Below the pieces are notes generated by a model. The model was not told the DNA's origin. It saw only the letters and a list, made by a program, of their open reading frames with translations, and ran no database searches. Shown piece by piece: positions 10,290 through 21,270 of a DNA stretch of 64,000 bases; positions within the stretch are counted from its first letter, which is position 1; every line of letters begins with the position of its first letter. The stretch spans positions 417,765,198-417,829,197 of the forward strand of contig CM060990.1 of the NCBI GenBank assembly GCA_030765065.1, given 5' to 3'. A program made the position numbers and the translations under genes. Origin of the DNA: Deroplatys truncata (Eukaryota; Arthropoda; Insecta; Mantodea; Mantidae).

Positions 10290-12204
10290 ATCATTGTGGG
10301 TTTATTAACGTTGCATTAAAACTAAAACACTCGTGTACTGTAGTTTTGATTGAAGAAGTGAGAGTCATTGTTATCTACACAACATTCATCAGCATCATTA
10401 ATACAATGCAAGGTGAGTTTTTTACATAACTATACAAATCACTGACTTTTTACGATGCATTTAATTTTGTTTAAACGAATCGGTGCAAGAGTATCATATT
10501 TTTATCTGAACTTCATTTGTTTTAACAATTATCATCCAAATTAAATTTTAAAACAATGTAGAGCTTTCATCGCTGGTGCAAAGACCCCAAAGCATTAACA
10601 AACACATAATTTTCTCTAAACTCTCTTCTTCCATTCGCATTCACACGATTTTCTCTACCCGCTCTTTGTTTCACTCTTACGGGGATTTCTCTTCCACAAA
10701 TATTGATACGTTTTCACTACTCACTCTTTTTGCACATTACAGGGATTTCTCAACACTACTTCTTCCATTAACATTCTTACGTTTTTCCCTACTCATGCTT
10801 TTTTCCACCCTCTCAGATTTTTACACTCTTCTTCCGTTTACAATCACACAATTTTCTCTCCTCATTCTTTTTGCACATCACAGGGATTTCTCCTCACACT
10901 TTTCTTCCATTAACATTCATACGGTTTCCCTATTCACTTTTTCAACATTACAGGGAATACTCTACACATTTTTCTTCCTTGAACATTCATGTGGTTTCCC
11001 CAATCACTTTTTCACATCACAGAGATTTTTTTTCTCCACACATTCTTTCATTCACACTCGCATGGATTTCTCTACTCATTCATCTTTTCAAAAGTTATAA
11101 AACAATCGAGTTTACATACTTAAAATATTTTGCAGGTAACATTGCAAACACCAATGCAGACCGCATTCACTAGAGATGGAGGCTCACGGCTTAGCCTTGC
11201 AAGCTATACACGTAGAGAACCAGCAGCTGAGCAGAGCGCAGCAGGGTTCAGTGCACCAGAACCCATCGCGCCGGAATCATCACTGGCATCCGATGATATC
11301 AGACCCGGGAACACCACCGCCAGGTTTGATAGTAGCAGCCCTCCATGGCCTATCTTATCGGGGGCGATTACATTATACCGGCGCCTCCTGGGTTTGAATA
11401 TGTTTTCGCTACTGCACCGGGCGCCGGCATGGACATCGCTGCTGAGGGTTTTGCGACTGTGTTAACTGTAAATACAGTACTGCGCTAATGCAGTTCTTTA
11501 GCGATGAGAATGGCAAGTCTAGCTATTCATTAACTCTAACTGCGTTTCTAGGAAAAAATATTCTACTTTCATTGTAAGCATAAAATCAACGGATTCGCGA
11601 ACGTGGCTCCAATGCCCGTGAAAGATGCCTGGCTTAACACTCCAAGTGAGGGGACTTGTGAATGCCTGAATTGTGCATATAGGACCGTGTTCTTGCAGTT
11701 GCTTCGCGAATTGTATGATGAGCCTTAACCGCAATTGTTGCTGGTTTTTACTGTCATGAAGGAAAACTTAATGTTGCATTAACGTTTAAGCTTTAATTGA
11801 ATTTCATCAGTTGTTAAATGGACGTATATTTTTGCATTAAACATTTCCATTATATTTGGTTATGAATAACTTGCATGCTAATTAATTCTGCTTTTGCTTC
11901 TATTGTTTTAGAGCCTATGACACTGGAAATGAACCAAGAGCCTGAGGTCCAAAGTAGCAGCAATCAACCCTCGCTCAGGGGGCCCAAGAGAGCTCACGAA
12001 GCTGAAGAGCGACACGGTCAAGGAATGAATCCCATGCATCCAGGACCTTTCATGGCTCCGCCATCGTCAATTGTAGGGCTATTAGGCGTCGGGCGTACAG
12101 GTCATTATCAGGACAACACAACCGCCGCTGCTGCTGACACCACCGCCTCCTCCTCCGCCAGGGACGTTGTCGCCTCCAGCAACAACGCCAAAAACTAAAG
12201 GTTA
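10290..12204 (+). pseudogene. Candidate spliced left-arm gene, function unknown
   Basis: I do not recognise this product. Signals seen are a donor-like site at 10,412/10,413, an acceptor-like TATTTTGCAG ending at 11,135, a GC-rich open region 11,136-11,465, an acceptor-like TTCTATTGTTTTAG near 11,911, a second open region to 12,198, and a donor-like AAAG|GTTAGT near 12,200. The first region has a Gln-rich start (MEAHGLALQAIHVENQQLSR) in one frame and a Pro/Gly phrase (IIPAPPGFEYVFATAPGAG) in another. The second has a proline run (TPPPPPPPPGTLSPP) out of frame with its upstream part. These frame jumps suggest a broken protein gene. Splicing the first two exons directly gives only a 14-codon frame, so the exon model is unsure. 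It may be the left arm of the viral relic or a separate gene. Confidence 0.35.
10630..11080 (+). repeat. Pyrimidine-rich tandem repeats within the candidate intron
   Basis: Degenerate units of roughly 50-65 bp recur, each carrying TTTTTGCACATYACAGGGAT followed by TTCTC and a CTTCCATTAACATTC phrase (visible near 10,728, 10,868 and 10,940). A long open frame (10,576-11,100) follows from this Phe/Leu/Ser-rich repetition and is not treated as a gene. Confidence 0.65.
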
Positions 12205-12466
12205 GTCATACTCGGCTAGAGTGTAAGGTTATTTAATCAGCTTTCAAGGGACGCATATTCAATAGCCGTATAGAAAACCTTCTAGAGACAGCTGATCCCA
12301 GGCAATTTCTGGAGGAGTATAAAAACATTGTGTTGACAGAGATGGTTTCTATACTCAGGAGAAGCTCTTCAGGCTTTAAAGTAAACATTTCGGTTAAATT
12401 AAATCTCTCATACAATCTCCTGACAAAGGGAATGTAGACACCATCTTTTTCAATAGCAAAACAACG

Positions 12467-15400
12467 TTGAGTCTTCAATCAAGAAATCTTCACGACTTGT
12501 TTACCTTTTCTAGAAAACATCTCGAATTTCGAAGGAAGTGCAAGCGCAAAATCTCTGCTCGCAGTTCGGTATTTATTGGAACCAGCTTCTATGATCCCTT
12601 GATTGCATCGCGATACATAGGGCTACCCCTCGCAATCAGGAATAAGAGAGCTGTACTAAATATAAAAAACGACGATGAATACTGTTTTGCATGGTGTTTG
12701 TTCGCTGCAAAGTATCCCGTGAAGTCCAACTGTCAAAGGACGAACAAATACCCTGCAGAAGTTATTCACAGCCTTCAATTATAATTGGATAGACTTCCCT
12801 GTAAGCGTGCATCGGATTCCAGACTTTGAACGGCAATATTGTAACACCCCACGGGGGTGGTTACCCCCGCAGTAGGTGATTACACAGGGGGGTTGGTAGC
12901 TCAGAGGTAGGGGGGATGCGTCGGTACTGGGATGGTAGGCAGGCCAGGGTGGCGTTCCAGGATAGGGGGTATTTAAATGAAGCACAGGGGATGCATTGGC
13001 CCAATGAATTATACTGTTGCTTTAATTGTGCGTACATTCAGTTTGGGGTGAAGCCCCGGCAAGTCAATAGAACTTAGATGAGACGCATGCTTACCTGGTT
13101 AACTGGTGGCGAGTCTGACAAATGATCTGACGACTCTTTGATAACTGCCTGGTAATTCTCTGGCAACTCTCTCGTGGCAACTCTCGCGTAGCAACTTTCG
13201 CGACCGAGTCAAAACCCTGTAGTATAAATACATACAGAAGCGCTGACTCGGCGTTGTGCAGCGTGGAATCGTTCTGTTAACCTGAATTCCACACTTACGC
13301 TGGCTAACGAAATATGTTGCAATTCTCAATGCTCAACCTGGTCCGCTACAATATCCAGGAGTGTCAATTTCAGTATTTGGGATAGAAAGAGAGAGCTCAA
13401 TTATACTGTTATACGAAAGCAGCAGAAGGAAAGACTTCATCGTTAATTTACTACTAATTGAACAAAATGTAAGATCTCACTACTGCCCGATTAAGGATTA
13501 GTCAAGGCTGACAAGATCACATTTCAGCAAACAAACGGAAACACTGGGTATGCGAGCCCTGCCTAAAGCACATCAATAATGAAGATGGTTTTAAAAAGCA
13601 TCAATTGAAGTGCATTCAGTGCCAGGTCCTCAAAATGCCCAAGCAGGTCTCATCCTACTCGAAGTGTACTCCTTAAATTTTGTCGTGTATGCCGATATTG
13701 AGAGTGTTGGCCAGAGTTCAGTCCTGCTGGACTCAGGCTATCCAGCATCATGAGGCTACTCAATACCTCTTAAGCTCGTATGTCGCCATGACGACACATT
13801 GTCGAGATTTAAGCTATTCAGAGGCCCTGATGAAATCAAGGAGTTGTTCATTGAGCTTAGGTTAATAGCCGATATGGTCACTGACCAATATAGCCGCAAT
13901 GAAGAAATGACCTTCACTGCCCAGGACATGGCTGATTTCGGTAATGCTCGTAATTGCCACACATGGAAGGAGGAGTTTAAGGTAGATGATTTGAAGGTCT
14001 GCGATCACTGCCATGTGACTGGTGTATTCCTGGGGACTGCTCATAATGTATGCAATTTAAATAGGCGGCTACCTGATTTTATACCCGTCTTTTTTCATTG
14101 TCTTAACAATTATGACAGCCATGCAATACCTGGCACATGATAATCCAACTTCGTGTATCTCAAACTCCTGAGAAATATATTGCATTCAGCAAAAAGTACA
14201 GGAGTATCTTTTTCAGGTTTCTAGATAGCTTTAAGTTCTTGGACGATAAGCTAGGCATGCTGAGTAGTGACGAGTTCAAGATCAACTCTGAGTATCCCGA
14301 TCCCGAACATCAGCAGTTGGTGAGATCTAAGGGAATATTCCCTTACAGCTAGGTTGACTCGCCTTCCAGACTACAATAAACATCACTGCCTGCAATAGAA
14401 AAATTCGATACCGTATCAGATGAAGAGTACAATCACAACGTCAACGTCTGGACTACCTTCAATATAAGAAATCTGGTCGAATACAGCGACCTGTACCTGA
14501 AGACGGTTACGCACTTATTGGCCGATGCATTTGAGAAGTTTAGGGACCTCTCTCTGGAGATGTATAATTTGGACCCTTGCTGGTACTATACCCATCCAGG
14601 GCTTGCATTCGACGCCATGCTCATTGATGATGAAGAAATGCTCAAGTTCATCCGAATCCGGATTCAGGGGTTGTATGTGTACCCTATCAAAGAGGCATGC
14701 AAAAGCCAACAACAAATACCTTCCTGGAAATGATCGCAAACAAAAAGCACCATACTTTTCCTATCTGGACATCAACAATTTATGCGATGCTTTGATGACC
14801 AATCCTATGCCACATAGGAATTTAAGGTGGCTCACAAACGAAGAAATTAGAACAAACTTCTGCGCTGTTGCCCCTGATTCCAGCACTGGATGTGTTTCAG
14901 AGGATGTCCTTGAGTACCTTGAACATCTCCATGATGAGCACAATGACCTTCCTTGCCGAATAGCGAGATACCACCAGGAGGCCGATACAAGAAACTGCTG
15001 GCAACACTCGAGAAAAAGATAAGTACACCTTGCACTACAGAAACCTCCAGCAGTGCATTGGTTTAGGCATGACGCTAAAGAAGATCCATAGATGGTGGCA
15101 CTTGATCAGTCAGAATGGCTAAAATGCTAAATTCAGTTAAATACGGAGAGACGTGCAAGGGAAACTTCCAAATTCGGTCACAATTTATGGAAGAAAATTA
15201 ACAACTCTGTATATGGCAAATTCATTGAGAATGTACGTAACTACAAAGACTTCCGCATCGTTACAAGTTGGAAGCAATGCAAGATATTGACTGCGCGACT
15301 AACTTACCTGCGAAGCATTTTATTTGCAGAAAATGTAGTAGGGATAGAGCTCGCCAGAGAGGAAATGAATATTAATAAACCGATCTATATACGGGCAAGA

Positions 15401-15900
15401 CATCCTGGAAATCTCAAAACACATCATGGACAGCTTCCATTACAAGATACTGAAACCTAACCTGGAGAATTTAATTTTGAATTATATGGATACGGTTTCA
15501 TTTATATTGGAAAAACAAAACAGATATGAAATTACACCAGAAAACAAAAAAGTGATCGGGTTGTTCAAGGATGAGCTTGCAGGGATCCCTATGTTTGAAT
15601 ATGTTGGGTTAAGGTCCAAACTATACGCCTACAGATATGAGGACCAGTCATGAAGGCTAAGGGCGTCAACAAAACCGGGATGCGGAGCATAAATTTTGAG
15701 CGCTATTTCGAACATCTTAAATAACGTTAGAAAACACATTTTTACAAATATCACATTTAGAAGTTTCAAACAAAAAGTCTCGACCACAGAGAAGAATAAG
15801 GTCGCTATCTGTGTGTTAGATGACAAGAGAAAATTGGTTGAAAGCTCAGACCGGACAATTGCCTGGGGTCACCAGTCTGCGTATGGCTGACCCTTAGATG
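12467..15900 (+). pseudogene. Family B DNA polymerase (protein-primed type), decayed
   Basis: This is the replicative polymerase of the Polinton/adintovirus relic. In order: the N-terminal accessory domain with NIKNDDEYCFAWCLFAAKYP and FPVSVHRIPDFERQY (12,467-12,839); a solo LTR insertion (12,840-13,350); continuation of the same domain; an exonuclease motif with YADIES near 13,680; and a Cys/His cluster (CDHCHVTGVFLGTAHNVCNL) followed by NNYDSHA (about 13,990-14,130). Then come polymerase motif A (SYLDINNLCDALMTNPMP, near 14,760), motif B (KINNSVYGKFIENVR, near 15,190) and motif C (YMDTVSF, near 15,485). The second Asp of motif C is Val, which alone would abolish catalysis. There are also many frameshifts and stops. 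The genes immediately downstream run in the opposite direction. Confidence 0.9.
12840..13350 (+). mobile_element. Solo LTR inserted in the polymerase gene
   Basis: A 511-bp block starting TGTAACACCCC and ending GTCCGCTACA, so it has the TG...CA ends of a long terminal repeat. It is flanked by the 4-bp duplication ATAT (12,836-12,839 and 13,351-13,354). The polymerase reading frame is continuous across the junction if the block and one ATAT are ignored. A TATA-like TATAAATA at 13,223-13,230 fits an LTR promoter on the plus strand. No internal retroviral genes adjoin it, so it is the product of LTR-LTR recombination. The 4-bp duplication suggests a Gypsy-type or related element, but the superfamily is unproven. 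Confidence 0.87.
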
Positions 15901-16250
15901 CGTATATGTGTTTATGTATGTATGCAATTTTTTAGTTTTTATGAATATACATTAATATTTTAGTTTTTTTATTTCCATTTATTGTTGACAGTTTTATGAA
16001 TTTTTAATTTAATTTTTTTGTTTATGCATGTATTAATTTTCTAATTAGCTTTTAATAACGAACCATAAAATGTAGCCTTGTGATCGCAAAAGCATTAACC
16101 AATGTAAAAGTATTTTAATAATGAATTTATTTATTCGTTTTGTTTTAAGAAAAAACTGCCTTTATTGGAAAAAACGTTCTATTATGAAATAAAAAACACA
16201 CATTATTGTGGAATGAAAGACTTTATTTTCACCATTGCGTTTTTTTCTAC
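15900..16250. other. AT-rich gap between convergent genes
   Basis: T-rich and A-rich runs lie between the end of the polymerase (+) and the end of the integrase (-). The two genes converge here, so shared transcription termination is a plausible role. AATAAA-like hexamers occur, but no definite site could be assigned. Confidence 0.45.
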
Positions 16251-17147
16251 AATAAATCCTTTCTGTCAATCCACCCAGTATTGGGTAATCCATATCACTT
16301 CACAAGAATCCTATTTCCTTGCTTGCGTAATACCTTCTCCACCAGAAATGTATTAGGGTACAGTGTGGATCGCAGTTCGTGTCCATAAAAGGACCCCTTA
16401 ATCTCCCCACCGTCATTGTTTTTAGCATGTATGTAACGGGATCGGTGTGATTCACTCGAACAACTTGAAATATTTCAACACTCCAATTAGCTTCAAAACA
16501 CTTTTGAAAATGCCCCTTGTCCTTGGATATCCTCACATAATCACCAGCACTAAACCTTCTTGCACCTCTCTTCTCTCTTCGAGCTTCTGTAGTTATATAC
16601 AGTCAGAAGATCATTACCTTCATTCGAATAGTGGTGTGGTAAGTGTAGTTATATTTTGCAATGATTCGAGGTAAAAGATGTAGCCACTTGTATGATCCTT
16701 GGGATAGAAACTCGCGATACATCATATTCTTTGAAGTTCTTATTAATCGTTCAACAGCCGCTACAATCACATACGTATGGGTAGTGTAGTGATAGATGTT
16801 ATATTTTGCCATTACATTTTTAAATTGCTTGTTATAAAATTCTTTACCGTTATCAGTCTGTATGTTCTTGGGTGTGATTACCATGTCTTGCAGTATATCT
16901 TCCATAGCCTTTGCAACCTGAAGTCCTGTCTTGTCCTTTAGTGGTCTCGCATATGCCATTTTTAACAGAAGTTGATTGCAACGATGATGTACTTGAAATT
17001 CCTATTGCGTCTTGCATGCGGTATCATCTCCACCAAGTCGATCTGTACCAGGTCGTGGAGTCCCTTGCTGATAATCTTTCGATGCATGAAGTTTCTCCGG
17101 GCTACGGCATGGAGCTCGCTTGCTATATTTTCCTTCACTGTTGTCAT
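16250..17147 (-). pseudogene. Retrovirus-like integrase of the Polinton-like relic
   Basis: This is the integrase that would insert the element DNA. Down the minus strand, 17,147-16,962 has the zinc-region end and core start (ARRNFMHRKIISKGLHDLVQ then IDLVEM, first Asp). The segment 16,959-16,603 has YARPLKDKTG, IQTDNGKEFYN (second Asp) and VERLIRTSKNMMYREFL (Glu), giving a D,D(about 35)E core. The segment 16,536-16,300 has RISKDKGHFQKCFEANWSVE, an SH3-like region, and near 16,295-16,260 a chromodomain-like IWITQYWVD. A frameshift near 16,960 separates the first Asp from the rest, and the linker before the tail is broken. It lies directly next to the DUF8207-like gene. Confidence 0.88.
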
Positions 17148-17761
17148 ACCATATTCCTTGCCTCTTTTAGTTCTTGAATAATCTCTTCAATTTCTTGAGT
17201 ATGATTGTTGTTACCAGCATCTCTGGATGCTACAAGTAGTCTCAGCCGATTCACCAAATCGTTAGGAATGCTCCAATAGATATAGTCTTGATTCGTATTA
17301 GGATAATGTTCTTTCCACTGCATACCTAATCCCTTGTGTTTCGCTATTAGAGGACGTATAACACTTTTATACTTGTAGGAATTGCCCGACCTCAGTTGCC
17401 CGTGCCTATTGATGTTTCTTCGAAGGTCATCCTCAATGTAGGCATGCATTTCAGGTATTCTCTTGTAAAACAGATCCTTCAATCCAGGCGTGGTTTCATA
17501 CGTTTCGTCGCCTATTCGGACTTTATTATTGAAGAAATCCATGATCTTGTTCCCGATCATGTAGTTACCATCCTCATATCGTACCCCATATGATGCATAT
17601 ATTTCATTTCTGTCGTTCCTTCGAACTTTATTAAGGCAGTTGTAGAGTTTCTCGTCGTTCTCGTCTTTGGGCGATTCCTCCTTGCTTATAGTATTCTTTT
17701 TCTGTATTTCCAGTATATCTTGAAGCGGTCCTGTCACTGGTTGAAGAGCCTCACTCATCAC
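17144..17761 (-). pseudogene. DUF8207-like protein
   Basis: This is an open frame of 205 codons, starting MMSEALQPVTGPL. It matches from memory the DUF8207 domain found in Polinton/adintovirus-type genes of arthropods. Key phrases are YGVRYEDGNYMIGNK, TTPGLKDLFYKRIP, NSYKYKSVIRPLIAKHKG, DYIYWSIPNDLVNRLRLLVA and AGNNNHTQEIEEIIQELKEA. The function of the domain is not known to me. Its place between integrase and fibre-like protein is seen in related elements. The frame itself looks intact, but an upstream coiled stretch (17,762-17,860) appears to be joined in another frame, so the true start may be lost. It overlaps the integrase start by 4 bases. Confidence 0.75.
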
Positions 17762-17926
17762 TCTCTGGGTTTCAAGCTGCTGAACTTTAAGAGCGTAAAT
17801 TTTTCTCTTATAGTCCTCGTGTACATAGCTACAGCTTCTTTAAGACGTATGCTCTCGCTGTCCATCTTGAAATGACACTGAAATTAGATTTTCGCATTAA
17901 TATATACCCTATTTATTTAGCTGTCT

Positions 17927-18979
17927 TCAGTTTATAGGGGTTTTCAGCTCGATATTTAGAAAGTGATCATCCCTTGCACGACTTGCAGGAGCAGTGAAGC
18001 TTAGTCTATCTCCATTTTCAATTGGCGCAGACAGAGCTCTAACCGACTTGTTATTTATTTCAAATAATGTATCAGGTTTTACAGCAGGCGGTGTTGGCGA
18101 CGTCATATAGCAGGAAATTATCTCTCCGTTTGCACTTGATTTGTAATATTCTAGACCTGATGTTAACATATACCTCTGCGATTTCCCCCTGAAAGGCAAC
18201 GATAGCAATGTAATTATGTGCTCCCCTCTCGTTTGCTCTACTAATGCATTTATGACTTTCTTCTGTGTTTTAAGTGAATTGACATTATCCGTTGTGGCTG
18301 TCAGATGTTTATCCATTGATTTCTGTCGCTTCGCTATAGTTTCCATGTGTTTTCCCAATGTGTCTGTAACAGTGGTACTTATTGAACCAAGTCTGCTGTT
18401 TAAATCTTGCTGTATTACATATTGTTTCCTTCCCACGAGAACTTTAACAAACTTTTTGTTGCTCCATCACTGTCATCGACAGGATCTGCTACTTCTATTA
18501 GTCTTCTTTTTTGAAATGAAACGATACCGTGTGAATCGAGCGGTGTTTTTGCATTTATATATTCTAATACATTTTCTTATTTGGCACGTCATGATCCTCT
18601 TGAGGTGGTAGCAATATCTTCAATCTTAGTGTTGTTTCCATCGTCGCGTTTAAGAGCATTTTTATTCAGATATTCCATTAGAGCGTCATGTTGCACGTCT
18701 AGTGACTTCTGGATGTGATCCCTAAGCATAGTTTGAAGTTCGCCCATGCGCTGATATGTGGTTTTTTTCTGTGAACTCCTGCATTCGATTTTCAGTAGAA
18801 AACTTAATCGCATCCACGTAGCATTTAGTGCTTGCATCGTCGTCGTCCTCCTCAGGAACCTGAACAGTGCACAGTCTCTTGGTACTGAATTGGTAACTTC
18901 CTTTTCCATCTCTGTTTATGATGAACTGGTATAGCGACCTTTTAACTGGTGCAGTCCTCTTGTGATCCAAACCTGTCAC
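17927..18979 (-). pseudogene. Fibre-like structural protein, broken
   Basis: A minus-strand coding region in at least three pieces (18,979-18,722, about 18,560-18,430, 18,436-17,927). The motif RRLIEVADPVDDSDGATK (around 18,500) and the related KRLCTVQVPEEDDDDASTKC (around 18,860) follow the pattern R/K-R-x-x-V-x-x-P-x-D-D-x-D-A-x-T-K, which recurs in trimeric tail-fibre and adhesin stalks of phages and viruses. A helical, possibly coiled-coil stretch (SISTTVTDTLGKHMETIAKR) follows, and then a C-terminal beta-rich domain. I infer a receptor-binding fibre of the capsid. The assignment rests on the motif and the position only. Stops near 18,590 and 18,440 break the gene. Confidence 0.55.
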
Positions 18980-19024
18980 TACTCATGACGAACTAAGAAT
19001 GAGCAATTTCTTTATTACATAATT

Positions 19025-19705
19025 TTATACATCGAATACGCACCTATATCGACCATCATTCATGGGAAATTCGGGAACTATTGCCATAGCGGTTCTTCCT
19101 TCTGAAGAGCTCTCCCAAACACCTTTGCACCACAAATTTTTAAATTCCGTATACATGTCTGTGTTTACGTAATCTCCATATATGTGCTTCAACTTTAAAT
19201 TATCCCGCCTGAAGAGTGTGATCATGTTCGCATTATCTCCAAATAAATGCTTTGGGACTTAGGCATATGATTGTGCTAGATATATAGAATCCACATTTCG
19301 ATGCCTGCCCATGCTGTAACAGGAGGCAATCTTGTCTTGCCTTTCTGTGATGACATCCTCAAATATGAGGTTGAATTTTCTTTAATTTCTGATGGATGCA
19401 TGGCGCTTTCTCCGTCTTCATGAGTATTCACTCCTATACCCTCTATGTTTTCAAGCAGCTTAATGAGATATTGATACTTTGGTTGGTATAGCGACTTTGA
19501 ATAAATGTGCACGTTTTCAAAAACGTAGTCCATTCTCGTGAAGTATCATATTGAGTAATACATTTGTTTTTCCAGCACTGGATCTGCCTAAAATTAGCGC
19601 TCTAACATTGGCAGGAAAAAGCTTTCCGTGACGATCGCGTCTAAAGTCGCTTTCAAAGTCTAGCACCTGAATAGGCATTGAACAATTTTGCTTCACAAGC
19701 TCCAT
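19025..19705 (-). pseudogene. FtsK/A32-type genome-packaging ATPase
   Basis: This is a P-loop ATPase expected to pump DNA into the capsid. The start is placed at the ATG at 19,705 (MELVKQNCSMPIQVLDFE). Walker A is ALILGRSSAGKTNVLLNMI at about 19,600-19,550. The middle piece (19,533-19,276) has FENVHIYSKSLYQPKYQYL. The C-terminus (19,225-19,025) has FRRDNLKLKHIYGDYVNTDM and ends NDGRYRCVFDV, the usual end of Polinton and adintovirus ATPases. Frameshifts near 19,520 and between 19,276 and 19,225 break it. Confidence 0.85.
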
Positions 19706-19893
19706 AGTACCAACTGAAATAAAATAAATCATGCTTAGTGTATATATGCTAATGACCGTAAGCAACGACAGAGTATAAAAGAACAATACACAATAAAAGC
19801 AATTAATATACCATGAGAGCTAAGGAGGTTAAGGTCGCAAGAGGTTCCGGTTTAATTAACTATCATTAACCGGCTACCATTTGAAGTACATTT

Positions 19894-20095
19894 GCCTGGT
19901 TACAGATACTGCGGACCTGGAACAAAGCTAGAAAAAAGATTACAGTGGACCCCGGAATCAACAACTTAGACGAAGCGTGCAAACTTCACATTGCCTACAT
20001 TCAGCATAAGGACTCTGGGTCGAGAAACATTGCAGACAAGATCTTGCCTGAAAAGCCGTGGAAAAGAGTGCAATCACTGATGCTACATTAGGCGA
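19894..20095 (+). pseudogene. Phospholipase A2-like domain of the viral relic
   Basis: A short coding segment just upstream of the pX/protease region. LPGYRYCGPGTKLEKRL (from 19,894) matches the calcium-loop signature (Y-x-G-P-G) of parvovirus-type phospholipase A2. After a frameshift near 19,950, NNLDEACKLHIAYIQHK (from about 19,958) matches the catalytic helix. That helix normally reads C-K-x-H-D, and here the Asp after His is missing. Some adintoviruses carry such a domain, presumed to breach membranes on entry. The missing residue and the frameshift make it inactive. It continues into DKILPEKPWKRVQ before a stop. Confidence 0.72.
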
Positions 20096-20775
20096 AAAGT
20101 TTGCAGCGCGATTAGTAACAACAATTATGAAGGGAAAGGTGGCTGCTGGTGCTGGATCCAAGAAGAAGAAACGAAGAGGATTTATACCTCTCATGCCAAT
20201 TATTGCAGCCCTAGGTGGTGCCGCCGCTGGCGGTGCAGCACAAATTGCTACAGCCGTAAATAAGAAAAAGGCTGCACATAAACAACTTGCCGAAATGATG
20301 AGACATAACAGAGAAATTGAAGCAAGAGAGAAAGGCCTTCGAGTGAAGAATAAGGCGATGAACACCGAAAGGAAGAGGAGGCAGAGCAAGAAATGGAATT
20401 CAAATAACTCCGGCAGAGGGCTGTACTTGTCCCGAAAAAAAGCATTGAGTAACACCGATTTCGACTTGTATGCACGACGTTTAAAGATTCCTCATTTTAG
20501 AGGTGTATACATGATCGATCAGCTACCTTCAAGACCACGTTACAGAGAGAGAATTATCGTCAATCTCGATACTTCAGAGAATGAAGGCACTCATTGGGTT
20601 GGTATAAAGAAGGTAACGTGTCATTTTATTTCGATAGCTTTGGAAACTTGAAGCCTCCAAAAGATAGAAAGGTACCTCAGAGGCGTTAAGGTGCCGTATA
20701 ACACTAAGAGGTTTCAGAGTTTCAGCTCAGTCATCTGCGGGCACTTGTTCTTGCAATTTCTATCGCAATGAGTTA
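20058..20775 (+). pseudogene. pX-like region plus adenovirus-type cysteine protease
   Basis: The first part (20,058-20,430) is a basic, Lys-rich segment with a small hydrophobic Gly/Ala stretch (PLMPIIAALGGAAAGGAAQI), typical of pX-like core proteins. The second part (from about 20,430) is the maturation protease, with LSNTDFDLYARRLKIPHFRG, the active-site His in GTHWV (about 20,596), the acidic residue in YFDSFGN (about 20,630) and the nucleophile in VICGHLFLQFL (about 20,735). These three lie in different frames, so at least two frameshifts disable the protease. The coupling of pX and protease is typical of the lineage. Confidence 0.86.
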
Positions 20776-20867
20776 CACTATCGCTGTCAGCGGCAACGAA
20801 TCCGTTCTTATTACATACCTGAATCCCCCTCTTCAGATAGATCCGGAGGCATTATGAGATTGCTCTA

Positions 20868-21270
20868 TTGAATTTTGAAACCTTCTCTTCCATTCCCGAT
20901 GTTGATCAAAGTAATAATCAATTTCACTACATTTACAATGATGAAATTAAGGTCGTTGATATACCCAATGGAATTTACGAGATTGCCGATATGAATGAAT
21001 ACATCAGAGATAAGCTAGGGGTGGATGAGAATGTCTTCTTTATTAAACCTAATAATAACACCATGAAGGATGAAATTAAATGTCCTTTCATCGTTAATTT
21101 TTCCAATGATCGTTCTACAAGATCGGTGTTGGGCTTCTGTGACAATAAAGTTATTCCAGCCAACTAGCTGGCTGAATCTGATTTCCTGGTGAATATATTT
21201 AAGGTGAGCATCATACGAATCGAGTGCAATATTGCAATAGGCTCTTTCATCGACGGTAAAAGTGGGCACT
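20868..21270 (+). pseudogene. Penton-like minor capsid protein
   Basis: A coding piece of 99 codons (20,868-21,167) continues past a stop to about 21,270. Phrases ETFSSIPDVDQSNNQFHYIY, IYEIADMNEYIRDKLG, IKPNNNTMKDEIKCPFIVNF and RSVLGFCDNKV match, from memory, the single-jelly-roll penton-like protein that sits between protease and major capsid genes in Polinton/adintovirus relics of arthropods. The 3' part (IFKVSIIRIECNIA, then GSFIDGKSGHS) continues the fold. A stop at 21,165 and later frame loss show decay. Confidence 0.75.

Noticed and set aside
10576-11100. 174-codon open frame on the plus strand
   Set aside because: Its Phe/Leu/Ser-rich content follows from a pyrimidine-rich tandem repeat. 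No family features.
20248-20475. Minus-strand open frame opposite the pX/protease region, and the longer one at 19,958-20,455
   Set aside because: Shadows of the plus-strand coding composition. The plus-strand reading has clear protease and pX features.
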